From contig JAQYOA010000244.1 in the NCBI GenBank assembly GCA_028727605.1, positions 1 to 34,799 of the forward strand: a stretch of 34,799 nt of DNA, given 5' to 3'. Source of the stretch: Lachnospiraceae bacterium (GTDB lineage Bacteria > Bacillota > Clostridia > Lachnospirales > Lachnospiraceae). A program made the translations under genes and the position numbers. The notes beneath the pieces were generated by a model. It saw only the letters and a program-made list of their open reading frames with translations, made no database searches and was not told the DNA's origin. Shown piece after piece: positions 24,249 to 32,472 of this stretch (position 1 is the first letter of the stretch; every line of letters begins with the position of its first letter).

Positions 24249-26111
24249 ATGAGTCAGAGAAAAGAAAAGGAAGAACTCCAGGTACTCGCCGGGGATCCGA
24301 GAAAACTGGGAGCATCCAAAGCGGAGAGAGGGTATCATTTTGCTCTTGAAATACCGGAAGGGAAGAAAGCAGAGTTATTATTGTACAAAAAGGGAGAAAA
24401 GGAACCATTTGAGAGAATTCCTTTTACAGAGGAACAAAGAGTTGGTTCGGTAGCTGCAATGACTGTTATCGGACTGAATGGTAATTTTTCCTACAATTTT
24501 TGCATAGATGGAAGGGTATGTCAGGATCCAAACGCAACTGCATTGGAAGGCAGGGATCAATTCGGAGAGCCCGTCAGTGAGGACGAACATGCAGTGCGCT
24601 GTCTGATTGCCAAAAAGCCGGTGATGAGCACACAGCCGCTTTTTCAGCCGTATGAGGATTTGCTGGTTTATAAGCTGCATGTCAGAGGTTTTACCAAAGA
24701 TACTTCTTCTAAAGTAAAACATAAGGGGACATTTCTGGGTGTGATTGAAAAGATCCCATATCTGAAAGAATTGGGAATCAATGCCGTAGAACTCATGCCG
24801 GTATATGAGTTTTTTGAGATGCCGGTAAAAAAGGAAGAAAAAAAATATGCCCCTTTGCTTATTAAGGCAGAGCCTAAGGTGAATTACTGGGGATATGGGG
24901 GAAGAGCACTGTATTATGCGCCGAAAGCATCTTTTTCAGCGACTCACCATCCGGTACAGGAATTTGCACAGCTGGTTGATGCACTTCATGAGAGCGGGAT
25001 AGAATGCATTCTTGAATTTTGTTTTCCGGGTGAAATCACAGCGGCACGTGCTGTTGATATCCTGGAATATTATGTTGTGACATTTCATGTGGATGGATTT
25101 CGGATCATCGGGGATGGAAAACTGGCGATGGAAACGGCCGGAAATCCGCTTTTGAAAAAAACGAAACTGATTTTTGTCGGATTTGATGGAGGACAGATTT
25201 ACGGCGAATCAAAACCGGGAATTCAAAATCTGGGTGAGCAAAACCAAGGTTTTCAGGAAAACGTACGCCGTTTTCTGAAAGGAGATGAGGGCACGCTTCC
25301 GGGCTTTTCTTATTCTATGCGAAGAAATCCGGCAACGCATGGGGTGATTAACTATCTGGCTGAGCATGACGGATTTACTATGATGGATATGGTTTCTTAT
25401 GATACCCGGCACAATGAGGACAACGGAGAAGAAAACAGAGATGGAACCGAGAGTAATTTCTCCTGGAACTGCGGGGCGGAGGGACCTTCGCGCAAGGCTG
25501 CGGTTCGGAAATTAAGAATCCGGCAGCTGAAGAATGCATTTCTGATGCTTATGACCGGTCAGGGAACGCCTATGATTTACAGCGGGGATGAGCTTGGCAA
25601 CAGCCAGAATGGAAATAACAATGCCTGGTGTCAGGATAATAAGGTTGGCTGGATTGACTGGAATGCCGGTAAAAAATATCCGGAGCTTCAGGAATTTGTC
25701 AAAAAAGCGATTGCCTTCCGAAAGGAACATCCGGCATTTCATGGCAGTGCAGAACCAAAACTGTTGGATTACAAAGCTTACGGATGTCCGGATCTGTCCT
25801 ATCACAGTCAGAGAGCATGGTATTCACAGATGGAAAATACAAGCCGTTCGATCGGAGTGATGTATTACGGTGATTATTATCGGAAGCAGGATGGCACACC
25901 GGATACTTCGCTCTATATCGCATATAACATGCACTGGGAAGAGAAAGAACTGGCATTGCCCACACTTCCCGGAAAGCAGGTCTGGCAGGTAACTGTGGAT
26001 ACAGATAAGGAAGAATGTTTTTATGGAGAGGGAAAGGGACCGAAGATAGCCGGAAAGATGGTTACAGTGGCTCCGCGCAGTATTATGATTTTAATCGGAA
26101 AACAGGAGTAA
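24249..26111 (+). CDS. GlgX/isoamylase-like GH13 protein, apparently catalytically inactive
   Basis: This 620-residue protein has the layout of glycogen debranching enzymes: an N-terminal CBM48-like domain (about 10-125), a GH13 barrel (about 135-510) and a C-terminal beta domain. Family landmarks remain (VYKLHVRGFTKD, YLKELGINAVELMPVYEF, YWGYGGRALYYAP, HDGFTMMDMVSYDTRHNEDNGEENRDG, GTPMIYSGDELGNSQNGNNNAWCQDN). The catalytic regions do not. The DVVFNH segment reads EFCFPGE, the nucleophile Asp of VDGFRFD is Ile (VDGFRII, I287), and the general acid Glu of KLIAEPWD is Val (KLIFVGFD, V310). Only the stabilising D374 stays. It is probably a glucan-binding or regulatory pseudoenzyme. It heads a tight operon with a DUF5662 gene and an aminotransferase. 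Confidence 0.85.
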   Translation: MSQRKEKEELQVLAGDPRKLGASKAERGYHFALEIPEGKKAELLLYKKGEKEPFERIPFTEEQRVGSVAAMTVIGLNGNFSYNFCIDGRVCQDPNATALEGRDQFGEPVSEDEHAVRCLIAKKPVMSTQPLFQPYEDLLVYKLHVRGFTKDTSSKVKHKGTFLGVIEKIPYLKELGINAVELMPVYEFFEMPVKKEEKKYAPLLIKAEPKVNYWGYGGRALYYAPKASFSATHHPVQEFAQLVDALHESGIECILEFCFPGEITAARAVDILEYYVVTFHVDGFRIIGDGKLAMETAGNPLLKKTKLIFVGFDGGQIYGESKPGIQNLGEQNQGFQENVRRFLKGDEGTLPGFSYSMRRNPATHGVINYLAEHDGFTMMDMVSYDTRHNEDNGEENRDGTESNFSWNCGAEGPSRKAAVRKLRIRQLKNAFLMLMTGQGTPMIYSGDELGNSQNGNNNAWCQDNKVGWIDWNAGKKYPELQEFVKKAIAFRKEHPAFHGSAEPKLLDYKAYGCPDLSYHSQRAWYSQMENTSRSIGVMYYGDYYRKQDGTPDTSLYIAYNMHWEEKELALPTLPGKQVWQVTVDTDKEECFYGEGKGPKIAGKMVTVAPRSIMILIGKQE

Positions 26112-26118
26112 ACAGGTT

Positions 26119-26694
26119 ATGAAGGCTTGGCAGCACTTTAAGACGATCACAAAGCACAGAATGCTTGTAATGCGTTATTGTTTCAAAGTCGGTTTATATT
26201 ATCAGGGACTGACGCATGATTTATCAAAATATTCACCGACAGAGTTCCTGGTGGGAGCGAAATACTATCAGGGAGATCGAAGCCCGAACAATGCGGAGAG
26301 AGAGGATACCGGAATGTCAAAATCCTGGCTTCATCACAAAGGCAGGAATAAACATCATTTTGAGTATTGGGTGGATTATGGAATTCACTGTGATACTGTG
26401 ATTGAGGGTGTTCCGATGCCAAGAAAATACGTGGCAGAAATGATTATGGACCGTATCAGCGCTTCCAGAGTATATCTTGGAAAGGATTACACAGATCAGG
26501 CTCCGTACGAATACTTTGTGAAAGGCAAAGATCATCTGTGGTTTGTGCATCCAAAGACATTAGGTCAGCTGGAGTTTTTGTTGAAAATGCTCTCGGTGCG
26601 AGGGGAGGATGCAACACTCTGGTATATCCGCAATCGCTTTTTAAAGGGCAGTAAACTGCCCGAATATCGGAATACAGGAGACGAAAGGAAATAG
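26119..26694 (+). CDS. DUF5662 family protein
   Basis: This 191-residue cytoplasmic protein belongs to a family common in gut Clostridia and named DUF5662. It contains conserved histidine/aspartate segments spaced like a metal-binding helical site: LTHDLSKYSPTEF (about residues 31-43), SWLHHKGRNKHHFEYWVDY (about 70-88), and AEMIMDRISASRVYLGKDY. The His-Asp start followed by clustered His recalls HD-type phosphohydrolases, but the match is only general and no activity is claimed. It starts 7 bp after the GlgX-like stop and ends 6 bp before the aminotransferase, so it is translated within the same operon. Confidence 0.85.
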   Translation: MKAWQHFKTITKHRMLVMRYCFKVGLYYQGLTHDLSKYSPTEFLVGAKYYQGDRSPNNAEREDTGMSKSWLHHKGRNKHHFEYWVDYGIHCDTVIEGVPMPRKYVAEMIMDRISASRVYLGKDYTDQAPYEYFVKGKDHLWFVHPKTLGQLEFLLKMLSVRGEDATLWYIRNRFLKGSKLPEYRNTGDERK

Positions 26695-26700
26695 AGAGTT

Positions 26701-27876
26701 ATGCAGTTTTCAAAGAGAATGGATCATTTTGGTGAAAATATATTCACTGTATTGCTGAATCGCAAACAGGAAAAAGAATCTGCCGGCGAAAAAGTGATTG
26801 ATTTAAGTGTGGGCACGCCGAATATTCCTCCGGCAAAACATGTAATCGATGCACTTACAAGTGCCGCTGCAGATGAAAAAAATTACGTTTATGCGATTAA
26901 AGATACCAGTGAACTCGACGATGCGGTTGCCATCTGGTACGAAAGAAGATATCAGGTGAAAATCAATCCGAGAACACAGGTGGTTTCTCTCCTTGGTTCA
27001 CAGGAAGGGCTGGCGCATTTTGCGTTAGCAGTTGCTGATCCCGGGGATACGGTGCTGGTGCCGGATCCCTGTTATCCGGTTTTTGGCGATGGACCGCTGA
27101 TTGCAGGAGCAGAGCTGTATCCGATGCCGCTTAGAAAAGAGAAAAATTATCTGATTGATTTTGATGAAATTCCGGAAGAAATTGCAAAAAAAGCAAAATT
27201 AATGGTGGTTTCCTATCCGAACAACCCAACAGCTGCGATTGCTCCTGGGGAGTTTTACGAAAAGCTGGTTGCGTTTGCAAAGAAATATGACATTATGGTA
27301 CTTCATGATAATGCATATAGTGAACTTGTCTTTGATACGGAGCCAACGGGAAGCTTTCTTGCTACTCCGGGCGCCATGGATGTGGGTGTGGAATTCAATT
27401 CGCTTTCCAAGACCTATGGACTTGCGGGAGCGAGAATCGGGTTTTGCATTGGAAATGAGCAGATTGTTGCCATGCTTGCAAAACTGAAATCAAATATGGA
27501 TTACGGAATGTTTCTGCCGATACAAAAGGCAGCGATCGCTGCAATTACCGGTGATCAGAGCTGTGTGAAAGATACAAGGGATGCTTATCGCCGACGCAGG
27601 GACTGTTTGTGTGAGGGACTTACCTCTATCGGTTGGGAAGTGGAAAAAAGCCCGGCTACCATGTTTGTATGGGCAAAGATACCGGACGGATTTACATCTT
27701 CCGAAGAGTTTGTGACCAGATTGCTGGAGGAATCCGGCGTGTTGGTGACTCCGGGAAATGCGTTTGGCGCGTCCGGCGAGGGGTATGTGCGAATTGCCCT
27801 TGTAAAAGAGGAACCGGAGATACAGGAAGCGATCGCAAAAATCCGGGACTGCGGTATCCTGAAAGAAAAAATGTGA
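26701..27876 (+). CDS. Class I/II PLP aminotransferase (DapL/AspC-like)
   Basis: This 391-residue fold type I aminotransferase has motifs VIDLSVGTPNIPP, LLGSQEGLAHFALAVADPGDTVLVPDPCYPVF, VVSYPNNPTAAIA, VLHDNAYSELVFD, the PLP lysine in FNSLSKTYGLAGARIGF, and a C-terminal Arg segment GEGYVRIALV. The closest look is to the LL-diaminopimelate / aspartate aminotransferase-like group (Ib-gamma), but the substrate cannot be fixed without lysine-pathway neighbours. It is the last gene of the operon with the GlgX-like and DUF5662 genes, 6 bp behind the latter; the stop of the previous gene is embedded in the RBS region. Confidence 0.88.
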   Translation: MQFSKRMDHFGENIFTVLLNRKQEKESAGEKVIDLSVGTPNIPPAKHVIDALTSAAADEKNYVYAIKDTSELDDAVAIWYERRYQVKINPRTQVVSLLGSQEGLAHFALAVADPGDTVLVPDPCYPVFGDGPLIAGAELYPMPLRKEKNYLIDFDEIPEEIAKKAKLMVVSYPNNPTAAIAPGEFYEKLVAFAKKYDIMVLHDNAYSELVFDTEPTGSFLATPGAMDVGVEFNSLSKTYGLAGARIGFCIGNEQIVAMLAKLKSNMDYGMFLPIQKAAIAAITGDQSCVKDTRDAYRRRRDCLCEGLTSIGWEVEKSPATMFVWAKIPDGFTSSEEFVTRLLEESGVLVTPGNAFGASGEGYVRIALVKEEPEIQEAIAKIRDCGILKEKM

Positions 27877-27878
27877 TA

Positions 27879-27950
27879 AAAATGCCATCGGACGCTGTCA
27901 GATCTGTCAATTTTCGTGATAAACAGGTTTGCTGATATCTGATGGCATTT
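27879..27950 (+). terminator. Long hairpin after the aminotransferase, terminator or attenuator
   Basis: AAAATGCCATC and GATGGCATTTA pair across about 50 nt. The following T run is short (TTTATA), so termination may be weak. The right arm GATGG can instead pair with CCATC at 27954-27958, which would dismantle the hairpin. Confidence 0.45.
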
Positions 27951-27957
27951 ATACCAT

Positions 27958-27994
27958 CGTTCCGTTTCAGATAAATAGAGTTGAAACGGGAACG
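27958..27994 (+). promoter_or_regulatory. Inverted repeat before the FGGY kinase gene
   Basis: CGTTCCGTTTCA and TGAAACGGGAACG (one extra G) flank a 12-nt centre, 37 bp upstream of the kinase start. There is no T run, so this is more likely an operator or RNA control element than a terminator. A pentose-responsive regulator is a plausible binder. Confidence 0.45.
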
Positions 27995-28030
27995 GGTATC
28001 TTGATAAAAACAGGAATGGAGGAATTACAG

Positions 28031-29629
28031 ATGGGAATGGATGCAAAAAACGCAATTTTATCCGGGAGAACAGCATTGGGGATTGAATTTGGTTCTACAA
28101 GAATTAAGGCTGTGCTGGTAGGAGAGGATAATGCTCCGATTGCTTCCGGAAGTCATGACTGGGAAAACCGTTATGAGGACGGAATCTGGACTTATCATTT
28201 GGATGATATCTGGAACGGTCTGCAGGATGCCTATGCCAATATGGCACAGGATGTCAAAGAAAAATACGGAGTCACCCTTACTACGATCGGTGCGATTGGT
28301 TTCAGTGCGATGATGCATGGCTATATGGCGTTTGATCGGGAGGGAAATCTTCTTGTGCCGTTTCGTACCTGGAGAAATAACATTACCGGAAAGGCAAGCG
28401 AGGCGCTGACAGAGGTATTCTCCTATCATGTGCCGCAGAGATGGACAATTGCACATCTTTATCAGGCAATTTTAAATGGAGAGGAACATGTAAAAGAGAT
28501 TGATTATCTGACCACACTGGCCGGCTACATTCAGTGGAAAATGACAGACGAACGGGTAGTTGGCGTTGGTGAAGCATCCGGTATCTTCCCCATTGATTCT
28601 GATACAAATACTTATTTTGCAGATATGGTGGAGAAGTTTGATCAGCTGACAGCAGAGAAGGGTTACCCATGGAAACTGACCGGGATTCTTCCGAAAGTAC
28701 TGGTTGCCGGAGAAACCGCAGGCTATCTGACGGAAGAGGGAGCCAGACTTCTGGACGTTTCCGGTAATCTTCAGGCCGGAATTCCTCTGTGCCCGCCGGA
28801 AGGAGATGCAGGAACCGGTATGGCAGCCACGAACAGCGTGACAAAGAGAACGGGAAATGTATCTGCAGGTACTTCCGTATTTGCCATGATTGTGCTGGAA
28901 AAGAATCTTTCCAAAGTTTATCCGGAAATTGATATGGTAACAACTCCTACCGGTCATCCGGTGGCGATGGTTCACTGCCAGAACTGTACCTCTGATCTGA
29001 ATGCCTGGGTTGGACTGTTTCGGGAGTTCGCGGAAGCTTTTGGAATCCAGGTGGATATGAATGAGCTGTTCGGAACTTTGTATAACAAAGCTCTGGAAGG
29101 GGATGTGGACTGCGGAGGATTGCTTTCCTACAATTATTTCTCCGGTGAACATATCACTGATTTTGAGGAAGGTCGACCACTGTTTGTGCGCACACCGAAC
29201 AGTAAATTCAGCCTTGCAAACTTTATGAGAGTTCATCTGTTTACTGCACTTGGCGCTCTGAAGGTGGGACTTGATATTCTGCTGAAAGAAGAGCATGTAC
29301 AGGTGGATGAGATCTTTGGCCATGGAGGATTGTTTAAGACAAAAGGTGTAGGTCAGAAAATTCTCGCCGCTGCCATGAATGCGCCGGTATCGGTTATGGA
29401 AACAGCAGGTGAGGGCGGTGCCTGGGGCATTGCACTGCTGGCTTCCTACATGATTAATAAAGACGAGAATGAGACGCTGGATGATTATCTGGCAGAAAAG
29501 GTGTTTAGCGGAAACAAGGGAAGCAAGATGAATCCGGATCCGGAGGATGTTGCGGGATTTGAAGCCTTTATTGAGCGCTATAAAGCCGGACTTCCCATTG
29601 AGCGCGCCGCAGTGGAAAATCTGAAGTAA
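28031..29629 (+). CDS. FGGY-family carbohydrate kinase, likely L-ribulokinase/xylulokinase
   Basis: This 532-residue sugar kinase phosphorylates a ketopentose with ATP. The N-terminal ATP/phosphate loop is [37 protein letters not shown] is the substrate-side segment; [33 protein letters not shown] includes the catalytic Asp and phosphate-2 loop; [24 protein letters not shown] is the C-terminal nucleotide segment. The track start (27929) includes a hairpin region; GGAGG and the ATG at 28031 are chosen. The next gene, 14 bp on, is L-ribulose-5-phosphate 4-epimerase, which makes L-ribulose the likely substrate. No isomerase (araA) is in the window, and the hairpins upstream may control it. Confidence 0.87.
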   Translation: MGMDAKNAILSGRTALGIEFGSTRIKAVLVGEDNAPIASGSHDWENRYEDGIWTYHLDDIWNGLQDAYANMAQDVKEKYGVTLTTIGAIGFSAMMHGYMAFDREGNLLVPFRTWRNNITGKASEALTEVFSYHVPQRWTIAHLYQAILNGEEHVKEIDYLTTLAGYIQWKMTDERVVGVGEASGIFPIDSDTNTYFADMVEKFDQLTAEKGYPWKLTGILPKVLVAGETAGYLTEEGARLLDVSGNLQAGIPLCPPEGDAGTGMAATNSVTKRTGNVSAGTSVFAMIVLEKNLSKVYPEIDMVTTPTGHPVAMVHCQNCTSDLNAWVGLFREFAEAFGIQVDMNELFGTLYNKALEGDVDCGGLLSYNYFSGEHITDFEEGRPLFVRTPNSKFSLANFMRVHLFTALGALKVGLDILLKEEHVQVDEIFGHGGLFKTKGVGQKILAAAMNAPVSVMETAGEGGAWGIALLASYMINKDENETLDDYLAEKVFSGNKGSKMNPDPEDVAGFEAFIERYKAGLPIERAAVENLK

Positions 29630-29643
29630 AGAGGAGAAAAGAA

Positions 29644-30339
29644 ATGTTAGAAGAATTAAAGAGACGTGTCTATGAAGCCAACATGCTTCTGCCGAAATAC
29701 AATCTGGTGACATTTACCTGGGGAAATGTCAGTGAAATTGATCGCGAGAGCGGCTTGTTTGTAATCAAGCCAAGCGGAGTGGATTATGATTTGCTGACAC
29801 TGGATGATATGGTTGTCATGGATTTAAATGGAAATAAAGTGGAGGGACGGTACAAACCGTCTTCCGATACACCGACACATCTGGAACTGTATAAAGCATT
29901 TCCGCAGATTGGCGGTGTGGTACACACCCATTCGTCCTACGCGACCAGCTGGGCTCAGGCAGGGAGAAGCATTCCCTGCTACGGGACTACTCATGCAGAT
30001 TACATCTATGGTGAGGTACCCTGCCTGCGTTGTCTGACGAAAGAGGAGATTGAGGATGCATATGAAGAGAATACCGGGCATCTGATTGTCAATGAATTTA
30101 ATCGGATGGGAAAAGATGTCATGGCTGTTCCGGCTGTGCTTTGCAAGAATCATGGTCCTTTTACCTGGGGTAAGAATGCCTACGAGGCTGTTCATAATGC
30201 AGTTGTTCTTGAAGAAGTGGCAAAAATGGCCTATCGTGCCGAGACGATTAATCCGAGAATCCAGCCTGCGCCAAAAGAGCTGCAGGATAAGCATTATTAC
30301 AGAAAACATGGGGCAAATGCCTATTATGGACAGAACTAA
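29644..30339 (+). CDS. araD: L-ribulose-5-phosphate 4-epimerase
   Basis: This 231-residue class II aldolase-fold epimerase interconverts L-ribulose 5-phosphate and D-xylulose 5-phosphate, linking arabinose to the pentose phosphate pathway. Typical segments are [58 protein letters not shown] (zinc histidines in HTHS), [27 protein letters not shown] (third zinc His) and [14 protein letters not shown] at the end. The length is the family norm. GAGGAG precedes the ATG, 14 bp after the kinase gene, so the pair is one operon. Confidence 0.95.
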   Translation: MLEELKRRVYEANMLLPKYNLVTFTWGNVSEIDRESGLFVIKPSGVDYDLLTLDDMVVMDLNGNKVEGRYKPSSDTPTHLELYKAFPQIGGVVHTHSSYATSWAQAGRSIPCYGTTHADYIYGEVPCLRCLTKEEIEDAYEENTGHLIVNEFNRMGKDVMAVPAVLCKNHGPFTWGKNAYEAVHNAVVLEEVAKMAYRAETINPRIQPAPKELQDKHYYRKHGANAYYGQN

Positions 30340-30365
30340 GAAGAGCAATCGGCTCAAGAAAACAC

Positions 30366-30394
30366 TTGCACGGATTGACAAAGAGAAGTATAGT
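30366..30394 (+). promoter_or_regulatory. Promoter of the SLH surface protein gene
   Basis: TTGCAC, 17 bp and TATAGT lie 35 bp before the gene, so it is probably transcribed apart from araD. An alternative TTGACA at 30375 has no good -10. Confidence 0.5.
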
Positions 30395-30428
30395 GGGATA
30401 AGGGATTTAGAGTGAAAGGAGAAAACAA

Positions 30429-32390
30429 ATGAAACGAATGCTTGCTCTGATACTTTCTGCGGCAATGTGTTTCGGATTACTGCCCGGCTCTGTTTTTGCA
30501 GCAGAACCGGACTATTATGAAGTTACCTACATAAACCCGCTCTACTCCGGGGAGGTTCGGGAAAGCGATCTTGAGACTGTCTCACCGTATCGTGTCAGTG
30601 CTGCATCCGACGAGGAACCTGAGTATTACACCAGGGTCAGTGAAGCCGGAGCTATTGTGCGAGAAGCGATGAAAGAGCGGCAGGAGACGATCGTGGTCGG
30701 TTTGCAAAGAGATACTCTGGATGGAGATCTGGCAAAAGAACTGGCTTACGAAATTTTTAATCAGGCAATTGAACACACGGGGAATCCTGTGGAAGGCGAT
30801 TATCTTGCCTGGCAGTATGCCGGATGGAAAGGAAGTATTTCCTATAAGACAAGCAATGGCATTTACTATGCGAAGTTTACTTATTCCATAACCTATTACA
30901 CTTCAAGTGAGCAGGAAGAGGAAATGGATGCCGCTGTGGAAGAGGTTTTAGGTCAGCTGGATGTGTATGATGATACGGATTATGAAAAGGTCAAAGCGAT
31001 TTACGATTACATCTGTGCACATACTACCTACGACAATGAACATCTGAACGATGAAGACTATAAGCTGAAATTCACTGCGTATGCGGCTTTGATTAACGGT
31101 ACTGCTGTCTGTCAGGGGTATGCGGTGCTGTTTTATCGTCTGGCACTGGAATTGAATGTTGACAGCCGATTGATTGCCGGAAAAGGAAATGGTGAGTCTC
31201 ATGCATGGAATATCACCGATCTGGATGGTGCGTATTATGATCTGGATTCCACATGGGATGCGGGAAAGACAAGCTACCGGTATTTTTTGAAGTGTGATGA
31301 AAATTTTGGTGATCACACCCGGAATGAAGAGTATGCGTCCGAGGAATTCTATAAAGCATATCCTATGGGATCCGGGGATTATACACCGGATGCTTCTCTG
31401 GAAGTGATAGCAGAAGGAACGTGTGGAGAAGATCTTCGCTTTGAACTGAATGCAGCAGGAAGACTGACTGTTCGCGGAACAAAAGAGATGACGGATTATG
31501 AAATCGGCAAGGAGAACACTCCCTGGCAGGAATACACAGAAGAGATCCGGAAGGTTCGCATCCGGAACGGTGTGGAGAGTATTGGCAATGCCGCTTTTGC
31601 TTCCTGCAGTAATCTGAGCGAAGTAATGATTTCTTCTGATGTTGTCCGGATTGGCAGTTATGCTTTTGCGGAATGTTCCGCTCTGACGGAGGTGACAATT
31701 CCGGCAACTGTGACTGAAATCGGAGCGCACGCTTTCGACGGATGCGATCACTTAACAATTTGTGGATATCGCGATACAGCTGCCCAAAGCTATGCGATAG
31801 AAAATGACATTCCGTTTGAAGATCTGGATCCTGAGCCGGAACCGACTCCGGAACCGGAAAATCCGTTTACGGATGTCAGCGAATCTGATTATTATTATGA
31901 TGCTGTTGTGTGGGCATATGAAAAGGGAATCACTTCCGGCAAAACGGCGACTACTTTTGAGCCGGACGGAGAATGTACCCGTGCTGAAGCAGTGACTTTC
32001 CTGTGGCGAGCAGAAGGCAAACCGGAACCGGAGACGACAGAAAATCCGTTTACAGATGTGAAAGAGGATGCTTACTACTATAAGGCAGTTTTGTGGGCAT
32101 ACGAAAATGGAATTACTTCCGGAACGACAGCGACCAGTTTTAGCCCGAACAGTGTGGTAGACCGGGGTCAGACCGTCACTTTCCTGTGGCGAGCAGAAGG
32201 CAAACCAGAGCCGGAGATGACAGAGAACCCGTTTGCGGATGTGAAAGAGGATGCTTACTACTACAAGGCAGTTTTGTGGGCATACGAAAACAAGATTACT
32301 TCCGGAGTTACAACGACGGAGTTTAAACCGAAAAATCATTGTATCCGTGCACAGATCGTTACGTTTTTGTATCGGTATATGGGACAATAA
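30429..32390 (+). CDS. Secreted transglutaminase-like protein with LRR and three SLH domains
   Basis: This 653-residue cell-surface protein has a signal peptide (MKRMLALILSAAMCFGLLPGSVFA, cleavage probably before AEP). A transglutaminase/protease-like domain follows (about 175-300), with an apparent Cys-His-Asp triad at C228 (GTAVCQGYA), H258 (ESHAWN) and D273 (DLDSTWD). Next come BspA-type leucine-rich repeats (about 375-465: IGNAAFASCSNLSEV, IGSYAFAECSALTEV, IGAHAFDGCDHL), then a Pro/Glu linker and three SLH modules (NPFTDVSESDYYYDAVVWAYEKGITSG and two near copies) to the end. SLH modules bind secondary cell-wall polymers, so the enzyme domain is held on the surface. GAAAGGAG precedes the ATG. 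Crosslinking or peptide-cutting activity is inference. Confidence 0.9.
   Translation: MKRMLALILSAAMCFGLLPGSVFAAEPDYYEVTYINPLYSGEVRESDLETVSPYRVSAASDEEPEYYTRVSEAGAIVREAMKERQETIVVGLQRDTLDGDLAKELAYEIFNQAIEHTGNPVEGDYLAWQYAGWKGSISYKTSNGIYYAKFTYSITYYTSSEQEEEMDAAVEEVLGQLDVYDDTDYEKVKAIYDYICAHTTYDNEHLNDEDYKLKFTAYAALINGTAVCQGYAVLFYRLALELNVDSRLIAGKGNGESHAWNITDLDGAYYDLDSTWDAGKTSYRYFLKCDENFGDHTRNEEYASEEFYKAYPMGSGDYTPDASLEVIAEGTCGEDLRFELNAAGRLTVRGTKEMTDYEIGKENTPWQEYTEEIRKVRIRNGVESIGNAAFASCSNLSEVMISSDVVRIGSYAFAECSALTEVTIPATVTEIGAHAFDGCDHLTICGYRDTAAQSYAIENDIPFEDLDPEPEPTPEPENPFTDVSESDYYYDAVVWAYEKGITSGKTATTFEPDGECTRAEAVTFLWRAEGKPEPETTENPFTDVKEDAYYYKAVLWAYENGITSGTTATSFSPNSVVDRGQTVTFLWRAEGKPEPEMTENPFADVKEDAYYYKAVLWAYENKITSGVTTTEFKPKNHCIRAQIVTFLYRYMGQ
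31995..32302 (+). repeat. Tandem 183-bp repeat within the SLH-coding region
   Basis: The segment starting ACTTTCCTGTGGCGAGCAGA at 31995 recurs at 32178, 183 bp (61 codons) later, and remains nearly identical for about 125 bp. It encodes SLH modules two and three. Such close identity points to recent duplication or gene conversion. Confidence 0.85.
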
Positions 32391-32393
32391 ATA

Positions 32394-32455
32394 AAAAGCA
32401 GGAATCCGTTTTTGGAATTTCTTAAGTGAATTTCAAGAGCAGATTCCTGTTTTTC
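32394..32455. terminator. Bidirectional terminator between SLH gene and fucosidase
   Basis: AAAAAGCAGGAATC and GATTCCTGTTTTT pair around a loop containing a second small stem (TTGGAATT/AATTTCAA). It lies between convergent genes and has A and T tracts on both sides. Confidence 0.8.
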
Positions 32456-32472
32456 GTCATATCCAGTATCGT

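Noticed and set aside
28472-29713. 413-aa minus-strand ORF
   Set aside because: It is a shadow of the FGGY kinase gene; composition is unlike a real protein and there is no RBS.
30086-30415. 109-aa ORF extending past araD
   Set aside because: It overlaps araD in another frame; although its tail reads like protein (DKEKYSGIRDLE), it has no RBS and covers the promoter of the next gene.
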